NCBI GenBank assembly: GCA_914767715.1
Contig: OU612071.1
Coordinates: 9,285,493 to 9,349,492, forward strand
DNA: 64,000 bases
Source of the DNA: Membranipora membranacea
Lineage: Eukaryota; Bryozoa; Gymnolaemata; Cheilostomatida; Membraniporidae
Reading direction: 5' to 3'
A model generated the notes under the pieces. The model did not search any database. It had not been told where the DNA came from and was given only the letters and a program-made list of their open reading frames with translations. Below are positions 42,784-56,570 of the stretch, in pieces (position 1 is the first letter of the stretch; every line of letters begins with the position of its first letter). The position numbers were made by a program, and so were the translations under genes.

Positions 42784-45700
42784 GACTAACTTAAAACAAG
42801 TGAATCAATATTGTATACTGCACATTCTTATGCGTGATGTTTTACATTTGATACATATATATAAAGGATACGTGTGTGCAGAATTGCATTGTATTGTATA
42901 GTAGAGCATTGCGCATGCATATGCTTATGCGTGTTGTAATGCATTTAACACATACATACACATATGCGAAATTTTCAACAGCAAAGCCAACTTTTACTAG
43001 CTGTCTAATTTGTGAGATACGTACTGATAATTGTTAGATTAACATATGCGCCCGCCCATTGCATTCCTACCATTGACAAAAAAGACATGCATTTTGGTGT
43101 TGACACTGGCAAAAGATAAAACATTGGGACATATGCATTTATAAATATAAAAAAAATGCACCGTTTACTTCTATACAGTAGGTACCAAAATACAATTTTT
43201 ACCAATTATACATTATGCACTACGCACTATGCACTATGCATTATGCACTATGTATTATGCACTATGCATTATGCATGCATTATGCATTATGAAAAGGACT
43301 TGATTCATGTTAGGTGGGTAGCTCAATGTTGTTAGATGGATTACTATCATATGACCGGATAAATGGCATATGGTTGTAACTTTTTGAAAATATTACATTT
43401 CTTTTGTCACAGAGTTATATTCTATGATTGAAACTATCAGAGATAGACACGTATCATATGAAAAATATCACATAATAAACTAGAGATATCTAGTTATTCA
43501 TAATATGCCTCACCTTGTATTTTCTATTTTTCTATGTATGGTACAAAAATATTTACGTTTTGAAGAATAAAATCACATCAAATCACTTAAAGGTCTCATA
43601 TTAGGTAATTAAGACCAGGGTTGTCCATCTCACAATTAGATGTGAAGACATCCTGTGCACTGCCACTTCTGATACGTAAACAGGATCTTGCCTGGCACTG
43701 GTATAGCACCTAGTTTAACCACGAAAGGTAAGAGGTCAACGTATCCCACCCTCTCTGGTTAAAAAACCTAGGCTTACATCATCTAAACACTACATGAGAT
43801 TACTGTCTAAACATTATTTTAGTGTCTAACGCTAGTGATAAAATTGATAAAATATATAGATGAAGTGCAATCGAGTGAGTGATGAAATCAATGTGTAATT
43901 TATTGCAGAAGCAACATATCAAATGCAATGAATCGTCTGATAGCCTAGGGTAGAGTGTAGGCTGCCCAACTGTGAAACCTAAAAGGCCAAATGAAAGACA
44001 CACTAGCAAGGATGAGTACCCTCACTAGCTGCAGTTACCACTGCCCCCACAGACAGGAAGGCAGGAGGCCAGGCTTGTGGGCACTTAACGCTGTGCACTT
44101 ATCACCACTTGATTTAGGTACTTGTGGTACAGTGACAAGCTAGTGCACAGCAAAGACCTCCCATTCCAATTGTTTTTAGCTTATTTTAAGTGTCGCATGA
44201 CTGAATCGGTCTATATCTGGACCAGAGGTGCTCTTTACTTTAGAGGATATACCCAACATGCATGAGCTCATCAGTTTACTAATACTAGTTTTCTCACAGA
44301 TTATCAATAACACAAACTTTTGGTTTTCCTGGTGCTGCAGTTTGGAAGAGGACAACTCCAAATTCAAATGGTTCTTATTGCAGAATTCTCGGAGGTGGCA
44401 TTGAGTTGACTCAGTTAAAAAACAAAATTACTTGATTGCCTGATTAGATAACATGGAAATTAGAATTTAAAAAAAGAACTCAAGCAGCTACACCAGTAAA
44501 TTTAATAATTTATTTCCTTTCCTTTCAACTGGACATCGAATGTTTCATAGAACATATCCACCTTTTTTGTTGGAACGTTTCAGGGAATGTCACCAAGTCA
44601 ATCTAAGAGATCTGTTTAAATTACACCCTTCAACGAATAATCTTGTAGACAATATTATAGTGTCCTGTCCGGCTATGAGTTGCATGATCAACATTGTAAC
44701 CAAGGAGTTTTTACAGCAAAAGGTTTCATCTGCTTCCTTTATGGCTTATATAAAACTTTGCAAAAGTATGGTCTCATCTGTAAATGATCAAAGGAGATTA
44801 CTCCGAAAAACATCCGATTAAGCTGCAAATGTGGGCACCATTATTAAGTTGTGAGCTGGCATTGTATGCAACAAACAACAAAAGCAATAAATGTATACTT
44901 GAAAGATAAGTGCATCTTTAGGCTAGCCAGTGAGTCAGCACTATCCTGATCGGCTGTTTGGTGGGAAACACTATGTTTCCATATGTTGACGTTACATTGG
45001 ATTTAGGGCTAATTGATACATGGGATAAGCATTCGGGTTGACTTCCGCATCATTTCGCTTCAATTAATTCGAATTCAGGAACCATTTTGATTCGCATTTG
45101 AGACATGGATAGCGCCCATGCAGAAAATGGCTTCAATGCGGGAGGCCCGAGATTAAATGTCGGCCGCGGCAGATCTTTTCCATGGGTTTTCATCATTGAA
45201 ATCGTAAGCATTCATCATTCGACAAGGGAGTGGACCACTCATTTGTAGCATGGGACAATAGTGAAATAGAGTCCATTTCAGGTCACTGAAAATACCTATT
45301 GAGATGAAGTGAAATTGTTTAGTAGGCACAGCTGATGCCACCTTCTTCAACAAACGAAGCGTTTAATTCGGACTACAGTTGGCCTTAGGATCCAAATCCT
45401 GCCAGCTAACAATGCATTTGACCACCCTGCATCCCTAACTTTAGAAGAGCTGATGAACTAATGCAAAAGAATCTACCTTACATACAGCTGTCAAGAATCC
45501 AAAACAGATGGACCTGAATTGTCAGTTTTGATGCTGGAAAAATATTTCAAGCCAACTTTTATTAGGCAAATACATAACCCTGCCACCGAATATTTATACA
45601 GATATGAATATCGAAGGCCAAGTCCAAAATCTGCAGACCCAGTTATAGAGGAGGAAATCACAAATGTCAGAATCTTGCGAGAAAAGCTATCGGTAATTTC

Positions 45701-47072
45701 TGCAACAGAGACTGCCTAATATTTACTATCGTCTGTTACAGCATTTATTTTAAATAAGAAGTATTACTAATACATTTATGTGGACATCCATGGCTTGAAA
45801 TACCGGCAGCAATGCTCTAAAGTATCTGTACCAAGGCAGAATCATGCTCGCACAGAAGCCATCAAAAAGAAAGGACCTCAAAAGAAAGTTGAGCATATGC
45901 GATGTTTATGGATATGATGAGTTATTAAAATACCATTCCCTCTTGCTTCTAATTCGCAGAGGCTGCCCACCCTCTACGCTTGTACAGCCTAATGGGGATT
46001 AATCCAGTATTCTTCCTTGCTTACAATCATGGGTTGTCACTTGAATACAGCTCAAAACCAGGTATTTCCTGATCGTTCTGGTTTGAACACTTTACGCTGC
46101 CTTGGCCGCCAACAAACAAACAAACAAGGCTCAGGGTCTCATCATAATATGTTCATCTGGATGGTAATGATAATACAAACTGCCTTGCTGGTGTCACGGT
46201 GACCAACATGTGTGATAATGCATGATTTAAGTGCAGTTTCTCATAATCCCTATTGTTTGGCCAGTATGTGAGAATAGTCATTATGAATCTCATCTGTCTA
46301 ATCATCAAATGTTGTTGCTTTTACTAGAATGATTTGTTTGATACAACCTTGTTTGCTCAGAACAGCAGCAACATAATTTGAGTTTTAACAATACATGACT
46401 TTAATTATAACTAGAATAATAATATTATGATAATTATGATAAGATAAGATTTATTTTAAAAGCATCTACAGAACAATTTCGAGAAATCGTTGTAATCAAG
46501 TAGTTTGTAGAAAAAAATGCCCTGAATAATGAGCATGAATAAAAATCATGAAATTGGGGTGTCAACTGTTTGGCTGGGTCTAAATAAGAGTACAGTTGAC
46601 TTATATTTTAAATTCGAATTGCATAAAACAATATCATAATACATCAGGTGAATTTTTTATGTGTATATTAGGTAATATAGGTATATTTTTGTGTCAGTGC
46701 CAGTGAAGCTAATTAGTAAAAGAGATAACTAAGTAGACAAGTATGTCACAGTTGTACATACAACTGTTATTCATCCATCCACATACCTCTTACTTGATCT
46801 GATTCGAAAATTGTGATGGTTGATATTTGTGTTAAGGTTAAGCTTGCAGCTGAATACAATCTAAATAGAGAAACCTTGTAGAAAATTCATGTTCTTTATG
46901 TATGATAAACCCAATCACAATATGGTGTAAGAATATCCTAGAGCAGACATTTAGCCAACAGCAGATATGTATGGAGATATAAATTGTTGTAAACAATTTG
47001 ATTTTAGATGTTATATAAGCTCATAGCAAGGTTCATCAGGGATTGTGATTGTTCCTGAGGTTTCTGTGATGT
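42784..47072. other. Convergent intergenic region between the C4-type and SRCR genes
   Basis: It holds the 3' UTRs of both genes. AATAAA at 43566 is a candidate signal for the plus-strand gene, and TTTATT at about 46449 for the minus-strand one. A TATGCA(C/T) tandem repeat lies at 43211-43291. Two ORFs with protein-like composition (44540-44821 and 45519-45719, plus strand) lack any recognised domain or splice context and are not called as genes. Confidence 0.5.
43211..43291. repeat. TATGCAC/TATGCAT tandem repeat
   Basis: About ten units of ACTATGC / ATTATGC in 80 bp, in the presumed 3' UTR of the C4-type gene or just after it. Confidence 0.85.
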
Positions 47073-50000
47073 TCAGGTATAGCATGTGACTCCTGCATCT
47101 TCTCCATGGTTGCAATTTTCCACACCCCACCTGTACATAATATAGAGTATTGAGTGAAATTTTGAAAAGCATGAAAAGTCAACCAAATACATCACACAAA
47201 TTGCTTACTGTTTGGGAATGACACCCTATGACCTTTGATTAGAACTAGAAGCGCAGACAAAACGGGACTGAAATACCTGAAGGAACTCAAGCTTCAATTC
47301 CTTTCAATTTATATAACAGGGTTAAACTATGTGGAAAGTGGTATTTTGCTTTCAACTAAATACCGTCAATACATGTTCTGCTTACCCTCTGTGTTTGCAC
47401 AATCCCAAATTAGTTTCCGAGCCTGTACATGATACATCATCCAGATAAATTGAACCAGTGCCTTTTCCAAAATGTGCAATCAGATGATAATATTGTGCTC
47501 CTCTAAAACAAAAAATTGATAGAAGAATTGACGTAACATGAAGGGTCAGAGACCTGAGCTACATGTTGTTCAAATGCTATACATTATCATCACTTGTTTT
47601 TGGTATTTTTTGCTCTTGTACTTCAGCCAATATATTATCACTTTTTATCCCCTCATCTCATGAGTGAACTGTTCTCACAAATTTTATCTGAGGGACATGT
47701 TAAATGTTTGTACAGCGAGAATTAAGTGAATTCATTTTCAAATTTCCTGTATTAATTTTGAAAAAAATGTGTTGGAGACTTATAATTTACCCGCTGTGCC
47801 CTAAGCTCTTGCAGACAACATGAGAATCATTTATGTCCCAGCCATCATCACATACTGTACCCCATTCTTCTTGTACAGTTCTCCGTACCTCAACTCTGCC
47901 ACTGTATGAAGTGCCACCAACTAGCCTTATGTATAATATACCTAAAATAATCACTAGCACATAATAACTTATCATACAGGAGATATATTGATGTATACTA
48001 ATGTACCAATGTACGGGGAACTATTAGTAAATCATCTTCTGGAGTGTGCTTTAACACACAAGAAGAGCCTGTATTATGAATCAATCATCAGAAATGTTTG
48101 CTTTGTCTTTCTACTGATCACTCTAAGATTTCGGATCAATTGCGCAATTGATTGCCGACGGAATTCATTTGAAATGATGTGTGCCTTATAAGTTGTATGG
48201 GTTTTGCACTTGGATATAAGGCAAAATGAGTATGTTTGTCACCAAGTCTGAAAAGTTTGCCAAGCCAATACTGCATGACCTCCATGCATCAAGATAGTTT
48301 GTGACTTTGTTTGAAATAAGAATGAGGGACGAAATATTGATATTCACCAGATGGCACAAGCTTGTTCAGTGAAGATATCTGTCCACTAAATTGATGAGTT
48401 AGTGTCTGTAACGAAGATATAGCGCTACTTGTAGAACTAGCTGACCTCTGTAGTGACGTAATACTGCTACTTGCAGATCTAGCTGACCCCTCAAGTGTTG
48501 ATATCCTGCCTCTAGATGACTGGGACTGAGCCTGCAAGTCCAACACACTGCTGCTTGTAGAATTCGCTGATCTCTCCATTGATGAGATTCTACCTGTAGA
48601 TATAAATAAAAGGTTTGAATGGAAGACCTGAACCTTTTTTGTCAGCATAATAATTCTGTTCTGTTTGAGATTTTCCATTGAAACCTTTAGTGTCCAAACA
48701 TCAATCAAATTCAAACAGGATATCGAGAATTGAGCAATCTGATATTGTGGGATAATACTGCTACTTATGGTGAATTAAATGTTGTTGTTTAAAATATAGT
48801 ATGAATCATTTTTTACAATTGTTAACCTCTGACACCACAATCATTTTAATCCTTTATATGCATGTTATGTAGTATTCAATAGAACATGAATCAGTTAGTG
48901 TTTAACCCTATACAAGTCAACACGTTTATTTAAACCTCTCACTATAAGCTACAACCCCAAGTGAAGATAATTCTATTTATAACAATCAAACACGTACTGC
49001 GTCAGCCCTCATTCAACATTCATAACAAACAACAATATCATAAAAGCATCCGTGATATTGAGATTGGGCTCATCAAAGCTGTTTCTTCAGCTAATCAGCT
49101 TCAAATCAAGCCAAAATTGACCCTCTAGGATTACCAGAATCGGTGTTATGCGTCAGTGTTGTCGACCCTGACAGTATTCGCCGGCGAGATAGGAAAGTCT
49201 GTGTGTGAGGTCACAGCAGGGTTGTCGACCAATATTCAACATTTGCTTTGATTATTTTAAGCTTCATTTCATAGATGCTTCAAGTCTTATCATCTAACAT
49301 GTGAGACTTGATATATCTCGTATATGTCAACCAAATTTGAATTGTGTGTTAAAACATTATTATTTAATTCAATCAGTTAATGAGTTATTGTAGATTAAAA
49401 ATAAAATAATGAGCAGCTTGTACATTACAGAATAATTGTTGTTATTGCACTGCATTTAAGTTTTATATTACAGTATTTACACACACCTTTTAATATTTAT
49501 TCATGTCATTTCAAAATCACCTTTTTTTGTTACCTAACAATTTGTGATGTTGTTTAATTTTTCATTAGCGTTAAGATCCTTGAACCTCAATTTGGTTGAG
49601 AGAGTAGCCTTTGAGTTGCGGAATGCCAGCTATTCTATTCCAATCTATATCATGGCTAGACTGGTATGGTAGCATTTGCTAATTGATGTTTGATTGAAGT
49701 GAATCATTGAAGTTTTTTGCATGGTTAGTATTTGATTGAGATTCAGTATTACATCGACTTTATTATTTCAATTTTAGTCTTAATGAAAGTCAATCCCCTA
49801 CAGTTAGACCCAAGCCAAGCTGAATCTAACAAATATAATCCAGGTACAGGTGTAGTATTGTAAACTGTCCCCCGCGCGAAAACAACCCCGGGACACTTTA
49901 CAATATTGTAAACTGTCCCGGGGACACTTTACATTAAAAACAGGCCTATTGTAAACTGTCCCCCCCTATTGTAAGCTGTCCCCCCCCTATTGTAAACTGT

Positions 50001-53000
50001 CCCCCCCCTATTGTAAACTGTCCCCCCTATTTGTGACTGTCCATATCAAGGGCCCAGCTGTTTATCACCATTCTAAATGGGTCAGATCATCTAACTGGAG
50101 CATACCATGATGTTCTGGCTGCCACTATGATGGCCAAAGTTGTACCATGGGGATGGTGGTGGTGTCTCATTGACATTATGAATGAGTGTATAAAGCCTCT
50201 TTTTCATATGGTACTTTGTAGATCTATTTTTCGCAAACACTAGTTATTTGAAGCTCCTATGATTTAGAGATGTCTGGTTTGCGAAGAAACGTGCACTAAG
50301 CCAACAGTGGATAGAAGTGTAGTTGCCACATCACAGAACACACATACTTTCATTGCAGGTTCATGAGCCGCGCGAAAACAACCACCCCATTCATTCATCA
50401 TAAAATCTAGCTCCGTCAAGCATTTGCCTGGGAGTGATGGCAGCCAGTCACAAGTGTGAGCGGGAGAAATAATTACTTTTGAGCTTTTCAATATGTGAGG
50501 CCTGGTATTGCGCTGTAAAATATTGCTTAAGCCGCGCGAAAACAACCACCCCCCCAAGCTGTCTTATAAAGATATCTGTTAAAAAGTCTCAAACATAATG
50601 AACCGTGATTTTGCATCCATAATGTGATTGTCATAAGGTGACTGTGTACCAAATTTCAGATTAGTAGGTCAGAACTTAATTACACAACGGATGATATGTC
50701 GTTCTTTGCAAGTTCATGAGTCGCGCGAAAACAACCACCCCATTCAGTCATCTTGAAATCTACCTCAATCATTTGCCTGTGAGTGATGAAAATCAGTCGC
50801 AAGTGAGACCTGGAGAAATAACCACTTTTGAGGTTTTCATATTGTGCGGCCTGGTATTGGACTGTAAAATATAGCTTAAGCCACGCGAAAACAACCACCC
50901 CCCCAAATTGTCTTATAAAGATTATCTGTCAAAAAGTCTCAATCATAATGACCAATGATTTGGCAGCCATAATGTGATTGTCATAAGGTGACTGTGTACC
51001 AAATTTCAGATTAGTAGGTCAGAACTTAATGACACAACGGATGATATGTCGTTCTTTGCAAGTTCATGAGCCGCGCGAAAACAACCACCCCATTCAGTCA
51101 TCTTGAAATCTACCTCAATCAAGCATTTGCCTGTGATTGATGAAAGTCAGTCACATGTGAGACCTGGAGAAATAACGACTTTTGAGTTTTTCATATTGTG
51201 CCGCCTGGTATTGGACTGTAAAATATTGCTTAAGCCGCGCGAAAACAACCACCCCCCAAAGTGTCTTATAAAGATTATCTGTCAATTATCTGATAATTTT
51301 TATAAGACAGCTTGGGGGGTGGTTGTTTTCGCGCGGCTTAAGCAATATTTTACAGTCCAATACCAGGCCCCACAATATGAAAAACTCAAAAGTGGTTAGT
51401 TCTCCAGGTCTCACTTGTGACTGACTTTCATCACTCACAGGCAAATACTTGATTGAGGTAGATTTTATGATGAATGAATGGGGTGGTTGTTTTCGCGCGG
51501 CTCATGAACTTGCAAAGAATGACATATCATCCGTTGTGTCATTAAGTTCTGACCTACTAATCTGAAATTCGGTACACAGTCACCTTATGACAATCACATT
51601 ATGGATGCAAAATCACGGTTCATTATGTTTGAGACTTTTTGACAGATAATCTTTATAAGACAGTTTGGGGGTGGTTGTTTTCGCGCGGCTTAAGCAATAT
51701 TTTACAGTCCAATACCAGGCCGCACAATATGAAAAACTCAAAAGTGGTTATTTCTTCCAGTCACACTTGTGACTGACTGTCATCACTCACAGGCAAATTC
51801 TTGATTGAGGTAGATTTCAAGATGAATGAATGGGGTGGTTGTTTTCGCGCGGCTCATGAACTTGCAAAGAAGGACATATCATCCGTTGTGTCATTAAGTT
51901 CTGACCTACTAATCTGAAATTTGGTACACAGTCACCTTATGACAATCACATTATGGCTGCCAAATCATGGTTCATTATGATTGAGACTTTTTGACAGATA
52001 ATCTTCATAAGACAGTTTGGGGGGTGGTTGTTTTCGCGCGGCTTAAGCAATATTTTACAGTCCAATACCAGCCTGCACAATATGAAAAACTCAAAAGTGG
52101 TTATTTCTCCAGGTCTCACTTGTGACTGACTTTCATCACTCGCAGGCAAATGCTTGATTGAGGTAGATTTCAAGATGAATGAATGGGGTGGTTGTTTTCG
52201 CGCGGCTCATGAATTTGCAAAGAATGACATATCATCCGTTGTGTAATTAAGTTCTAACCTTTCAATCTAAAATTTGGTAGACGGTCACCTCATGTCAATC
52301 AAATTATGGCTGCAAAATCACGGTTCATTATGTTTGAGACTTTTTAACAGATATCTTTATAAGACAGCTTGGGGGGTGGTTGTTTTCGCTCAGCTTAAGC
52401 AATATTTTACAGTGCAATACCAGGCCTCACAATATGAAAAGCTCAAAAGTAATTATTTCTCCCGCTCACACTTGTGACTGACTGCCATCACTCCCAGGCA
52501 AATGCTTGACGGAGCTAGATTTTATGATGAATGAATGGGGGGGTTGTTTTCGCGCGGCTCATGAACCTGCAATGAAAGTATGTGTGGTCTGTGATGTGGC
52601 AACTACACATCTATCCACTGTTAGCTTAGTGCACCTTTCTTCGCAAACCAGACATCTCTAAATCATAGGAGCTTCAAATAACAACTAGTGTTTGCGAAAA
52701 ATAGATCTACAAAGTACCATATGAAAAAGAGGCTTTATACACTCATTCATAATGTCAATGAGATACCCCCACCATCCCCATGGTACAGCTTTGGCCATCA
52801 TAGTGGCAGCCAGAACATCATGGTATGCTCAAGTTAGATGATCTGACCCATTTAGAATGGTGATAAACAGCTGGACCCTTGATATGGACAGTCACAAATA
52901 GGGGGGGACAGTTTACAATAGGGGGGGGGCAGTTTACAATAGGGGGGGGGACAGTTTACAATAGGGGGGGGGACAGTTTACAATAGGCCTGTTTTTATTG

Positions 53001-56000
53001 TAAAGTGTCCCCGGGACAGTTTACAATATTGTAAAGTGTCCCGTGGTTGTTTTCGCGCGGGGGACAGTTTACAATACTACACCGGTTTAAATCAACATGG
53101 ACTTTTGAGCAAAACAGTTGGACTAAGGAATGTTAGCTTAGTGAATTTCGAGGTTAGCTAAATCTCATTTTGTATCAAGCTTATTATATTGATAATAATA
53201 AGTTTATGAAATTCTTAATCTCACATAATTCGGAATTTAACGCAGTGGTTTGTTTTTTTGAGTTCGTAAACACTGAAAACCAAAACTGACAGTCAGCTTC
53301 CGAGTTTTCAAAAAAAAGAATGGACGATGCACCAAATCCAATCTTTGCTAATCAATATCAAATATTGCAAGAGATATCCCGTGCTCTAATATTTAAAAAA
53401 GGCAATGCATACTTCATGTTGCTTTAATTTTCAGTATCACTTGGCGAGCCCAGTCCATTTTAGCCGATTGATTTAACCTTATTTGGGTACTTTTTATGAA
53501 CTGATTGCCAAAACTGTAGCTTGACACCATCCTATCAATTTGTATGCAACACGCAGCTGCTACCCAAACCAAACTATGCGGTATGCAAGCCGTAGATATA
53601 ACTGATGAGAGCAATTAAATGAGATATCATTGGTTGGTACTTGCAAAAAACACTAAAATACACGCAAGGAAGTTCTGTTGAACACTTCTAGGGTGGATAA
53701 ACTCACCTCTTATGTGAGATAGAGCGTCAGAATGATTTCCTATCAAGCCATCAACATAATCTTGAGCCTCAAGAGAGACATTCGTTACTGTGCTCTGCAG
53801 CAGTGATACTGTGATAAAAGAAGAATAGTAATACTAATACTAAAACACACTGATGCACACATCAGCATAAGGCTTGGAAGGGAATATCTACTAGGTACTA
53901 CTAAGCATTACAATTTACAAAATATATTAGCTGTGTGAAATTGAACTGATCTACATTCACATTTCAATTTTAGAATGACATATGGTCGACTGATAATACT
54001 GATTGATGATTTTCAATATTTTACATAAAATTTGTCTTTGCATCTTCCCCTCATTCTGATACTGTATAATATTGTCAGTGATATTTTTCACTACAGAAGT
54101 GATGTAGAGTTGGTAGTTTTCTCTCAGCAGTTTGTCTTCTTGGATTTGCTGAATCTGAAACATTAGATACAGCTTTCTTGGTATTGTTTAACAAATTAAT
54201 TGGAGTCAATTTTGATGTAAGCTTAATAGAATGATAGCAGTTCGATACATTATTGAATTATCATCATCGTATTAAAACGTTAAAAATGTAAAAAAAAAGG
54301 AAAATTATGTACTCACTGCCTCATCTTGTGTATACAAAACTGATGTTGTATTGGTAATCCGGTCATCTAATATTAGCGATTGCCTCTGCAAACTTTCAAC
54401 ATCAAGTTCTGTAATATAAAAGATTCATTACTCAATTGAACAAACAAAAGTAGGTTGAGAAAGCCTGATGTCAAAGCAGCAAAGTTTGCTCAAGGTAGCC
54501 CGACTTTTGAGGAAATTGCTATGTTCGTAGGCATTTATAGTAATCAAACGCAGTCCAGTCAGCTGTTTGTTGTATATCATTATCAGATTGGTTGTTCAAC
54601 TTATCCATCAAGCTACACGCTAACTTCTTGAACATTCAATATAATATGTTATTCATTGGATCAATGACATAGCCTGCCCAGGCAATTCATTTTGACAATG
54701 AAAGTATTTCTAACAAGCAATCATGTTGCGTTTGACATTATAAGAAGTGTAATTTTTGGCACAAGCTGCAAAAAATTTAAAAAGAGTTAATAAAAATCAT
54801 AGAGCTATCCTCCTTTTCCTGTTATAATATCACATCTTGCAATCTTATTGGCTGCGCAATTTGTCTTGTTGCACATGCCAAAAGGAATGCAATTGATATT
54901 TGGTCACACCAACAGAGTTGGATGCGTTTTTGATGTCAGTTGATGTCAAAGGGTTCAATAAGAATGGATTACAAACTAAAGTGTTAAATATTACATTTGT
55001 CGTTGGGTTTTGTGATTGACTTGTGTCAGTTGTCATAGACAATCAATTGGAATTTAGCCAACTTATGATCTCATACACCCAAACCAACTGAGCAAGATTT
55101 TCTGGGCTCCAGTAGATGAGAGAGATTTGTTATGCTGATTTTCCAGTTTGCTTGGAACATTTGGTATCTGGACATAATTTAGTATTGGCAGTACACAATT
55201 ATCAACGGAACGATTTGGCAAGAGCCATGTTATACTAGCTCCAATTTTTCAGACAGGATTTGTTCTTTTGTTAAAAGGCGCATATCGCAAAATCCGCACT
55301 GCACAGCCTAAATATAACACCAAAGTCTGTATTTGTCTGCGATGCTGCAAAACCTAACATCATTAAAATATATTTTACCAGGGTATGATATGATAAATGA
55401 TATGATGCAGTGTGAGGATTGGCACAGCTGCAAACATTGAAATAAAGTCAATCATAACCATAAAGCCAAGCAGTCAAAGTTTTTGCATTACTCTTTAGAT
55501 CCCTGGGTCTCTCATATTGAATAATGTCTTGCAGTCTTATTGGCAAAACCTTTTGGCTCTGTGTCCAGCTGCAAATTTGCATTGCAATGTGTCTAATTTT
55601 CGATCTTTGGTCACAGATGGACTCTTGCTATGTCGTTTAAAATACGTTGATTGAAATCTTATTGGCCGAATTACTGGCTCTATGTGTGTTCCGATCTTTG
55701 GTCACAGAATGATTCCGCCTTCTCTCTTGCTAATGTCGTTTAAAAAGATTTGATTGAACTCAAGGGGTCATACAAATTGTCACATCCTAAAAATATTTGA
55801 TACGTCAGGGCGGGGATGCAATTGCTCTAATTCGGTTCCAGCTTGCAAGTAGCACACTTTGGGAACCTTAAATAACTTATGCCCTAAGCATACCAACTCA
55901 TCCACATGATTCCTCTACCTGCACCTATATAGGCCCTTTAGGAGTAATGCTTATTGTTCAACTTGTGACCCCGGTCATTATAATTTTTACTAGAAACTCA

Positions 56001-56205
56001 CTCTGTGCCTGAGCTGTCTGCTTTCCCATCTGGTCAATACGATCACCAAGTTCATTGATCTTCATCACTGTGAGTATCAAAGCAGCACATGAGGCCAGCA
56101 GGGCGAGAATAGAAATCAGCAGAAGAATGAGTACACACCTCTTGTCATACCCTTTTGATTCATTTTTCTCGTTTGTTGGATAAGTTTCTTGTACATCTGG
56201 CCCTG
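47073..56205 (-). CDS. Type II membrane scavenger-receptor-like protein: TM, coiled coil, SRCR
   Basis: Minus-strand exons: 56205-56002, 54408-54317, 54154-54025, 53808-53707, 48593-48348, 47941-47791, 47502-47386 and 47130-47073 (TGA); phases agree at every junction. Exon one found has a short polar tail, one helix ([20 protein letters not shown]) and the start of a heptad-rich stalk ([16 protein letters not shown]). The next exons continue the stalk with sequons (NTTS, NITD, NVS, NHS). The 246-nt exon encodes Ser-rich coiled-coil repeats ([32 protein letters not shown]). The C-terminal domain is [42 protein letters not shown], then [18 protein letters not shown] and stop. Six Cys fit group A. 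This is the layout of class A scavenger receptors (MSR1, MARCO, SCARA5) but without collagen repeats. The initiator exon is uncertain. The acceptor at 56205 is a CAGCAG pair, so three bases may be optional. Confidence 0.9.
49849..53085. mobile_element. 3.2-kb giant palindrome (foldback element) inside an SRCR-gene intron
   Basis: Bases 49849 to about 51287 and about 51287 to 53085 are inverted copies. The outer ends read GTGTAGTATTGTAAACTGTC and its exact inverse, each followed by a CGCGCGAAAACAACC motif. Next come short tandem TATTGTAAACTGTCCCCCC units, a roughly 170-bp arm segment, then tandem units of about 352 bp. Each unit holds two copies of GCCGCGCGAAAACAACCACC. The left arm has three units and the right arm four, explaining why the right arm is about 350 bp longer. 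There is no long ORF. It lies in the 5.1-kb intron between exons 53808-53707 and 48593-48348. A clear target duplication was not found. Confidence 0.9.
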
Positions 56206-56329
56206 CTGTGTATGATAAATAGTTGTTACAAATTATAAACAATGTAATAGTTGTATAAAATTATTTTGACATGGATCACTAGCGAGCTTTGCGATGTTAC
56301 TTCAAACTGGTGAAATATACTGCACTCAC

Positions 56330-56570
56330 AGTTTAAATTAGCCCAGGATAAAAATGTCCAGAACTTAAAGTTGCATCTTGGAAAATTAGAGCTATGCTTG
56401 TTCGACGGAATGTAGAAAGGCCTGAGAGACAGTGTGCGATAATATCGGATGAACTTGAACATAGATATTGCAGCACTGAGTGGTGAATCCGGATTTCCAA
56501 AAACAGGCTGCATCAGACAGGAAGTAGGCAACTCAATATAAAAATACTGCCAACGGGCCATTATGTACAA
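56330..56570 (-). CDS. Candidate first coding exon of the SRCR gene
   Basis: An ORF starting at 56570 ends at a GTGAGT donor (56329) in phase 1, exactly the phase needed by the exon at 56205, with a 124-nt intron. It would add about 80 cytoplasmic residues (start MYIMARWQYFYIE). The composition (rich in Phe, Tyr, Ser, Asn) is not convincing, and a downstream Met or a different upstream exon is possible. Confidence 0.3.

Noticed and set aside
50264-52477. Repeated ORFs with [10 protein letters not shown] and [13 protein letters not shown]
   Set aside because: They are translations of the tandem units in the 3.2-kb palindrome, appear on both strands because of the inversion, and contain no conserved protein signal beyond the repeated DNA.
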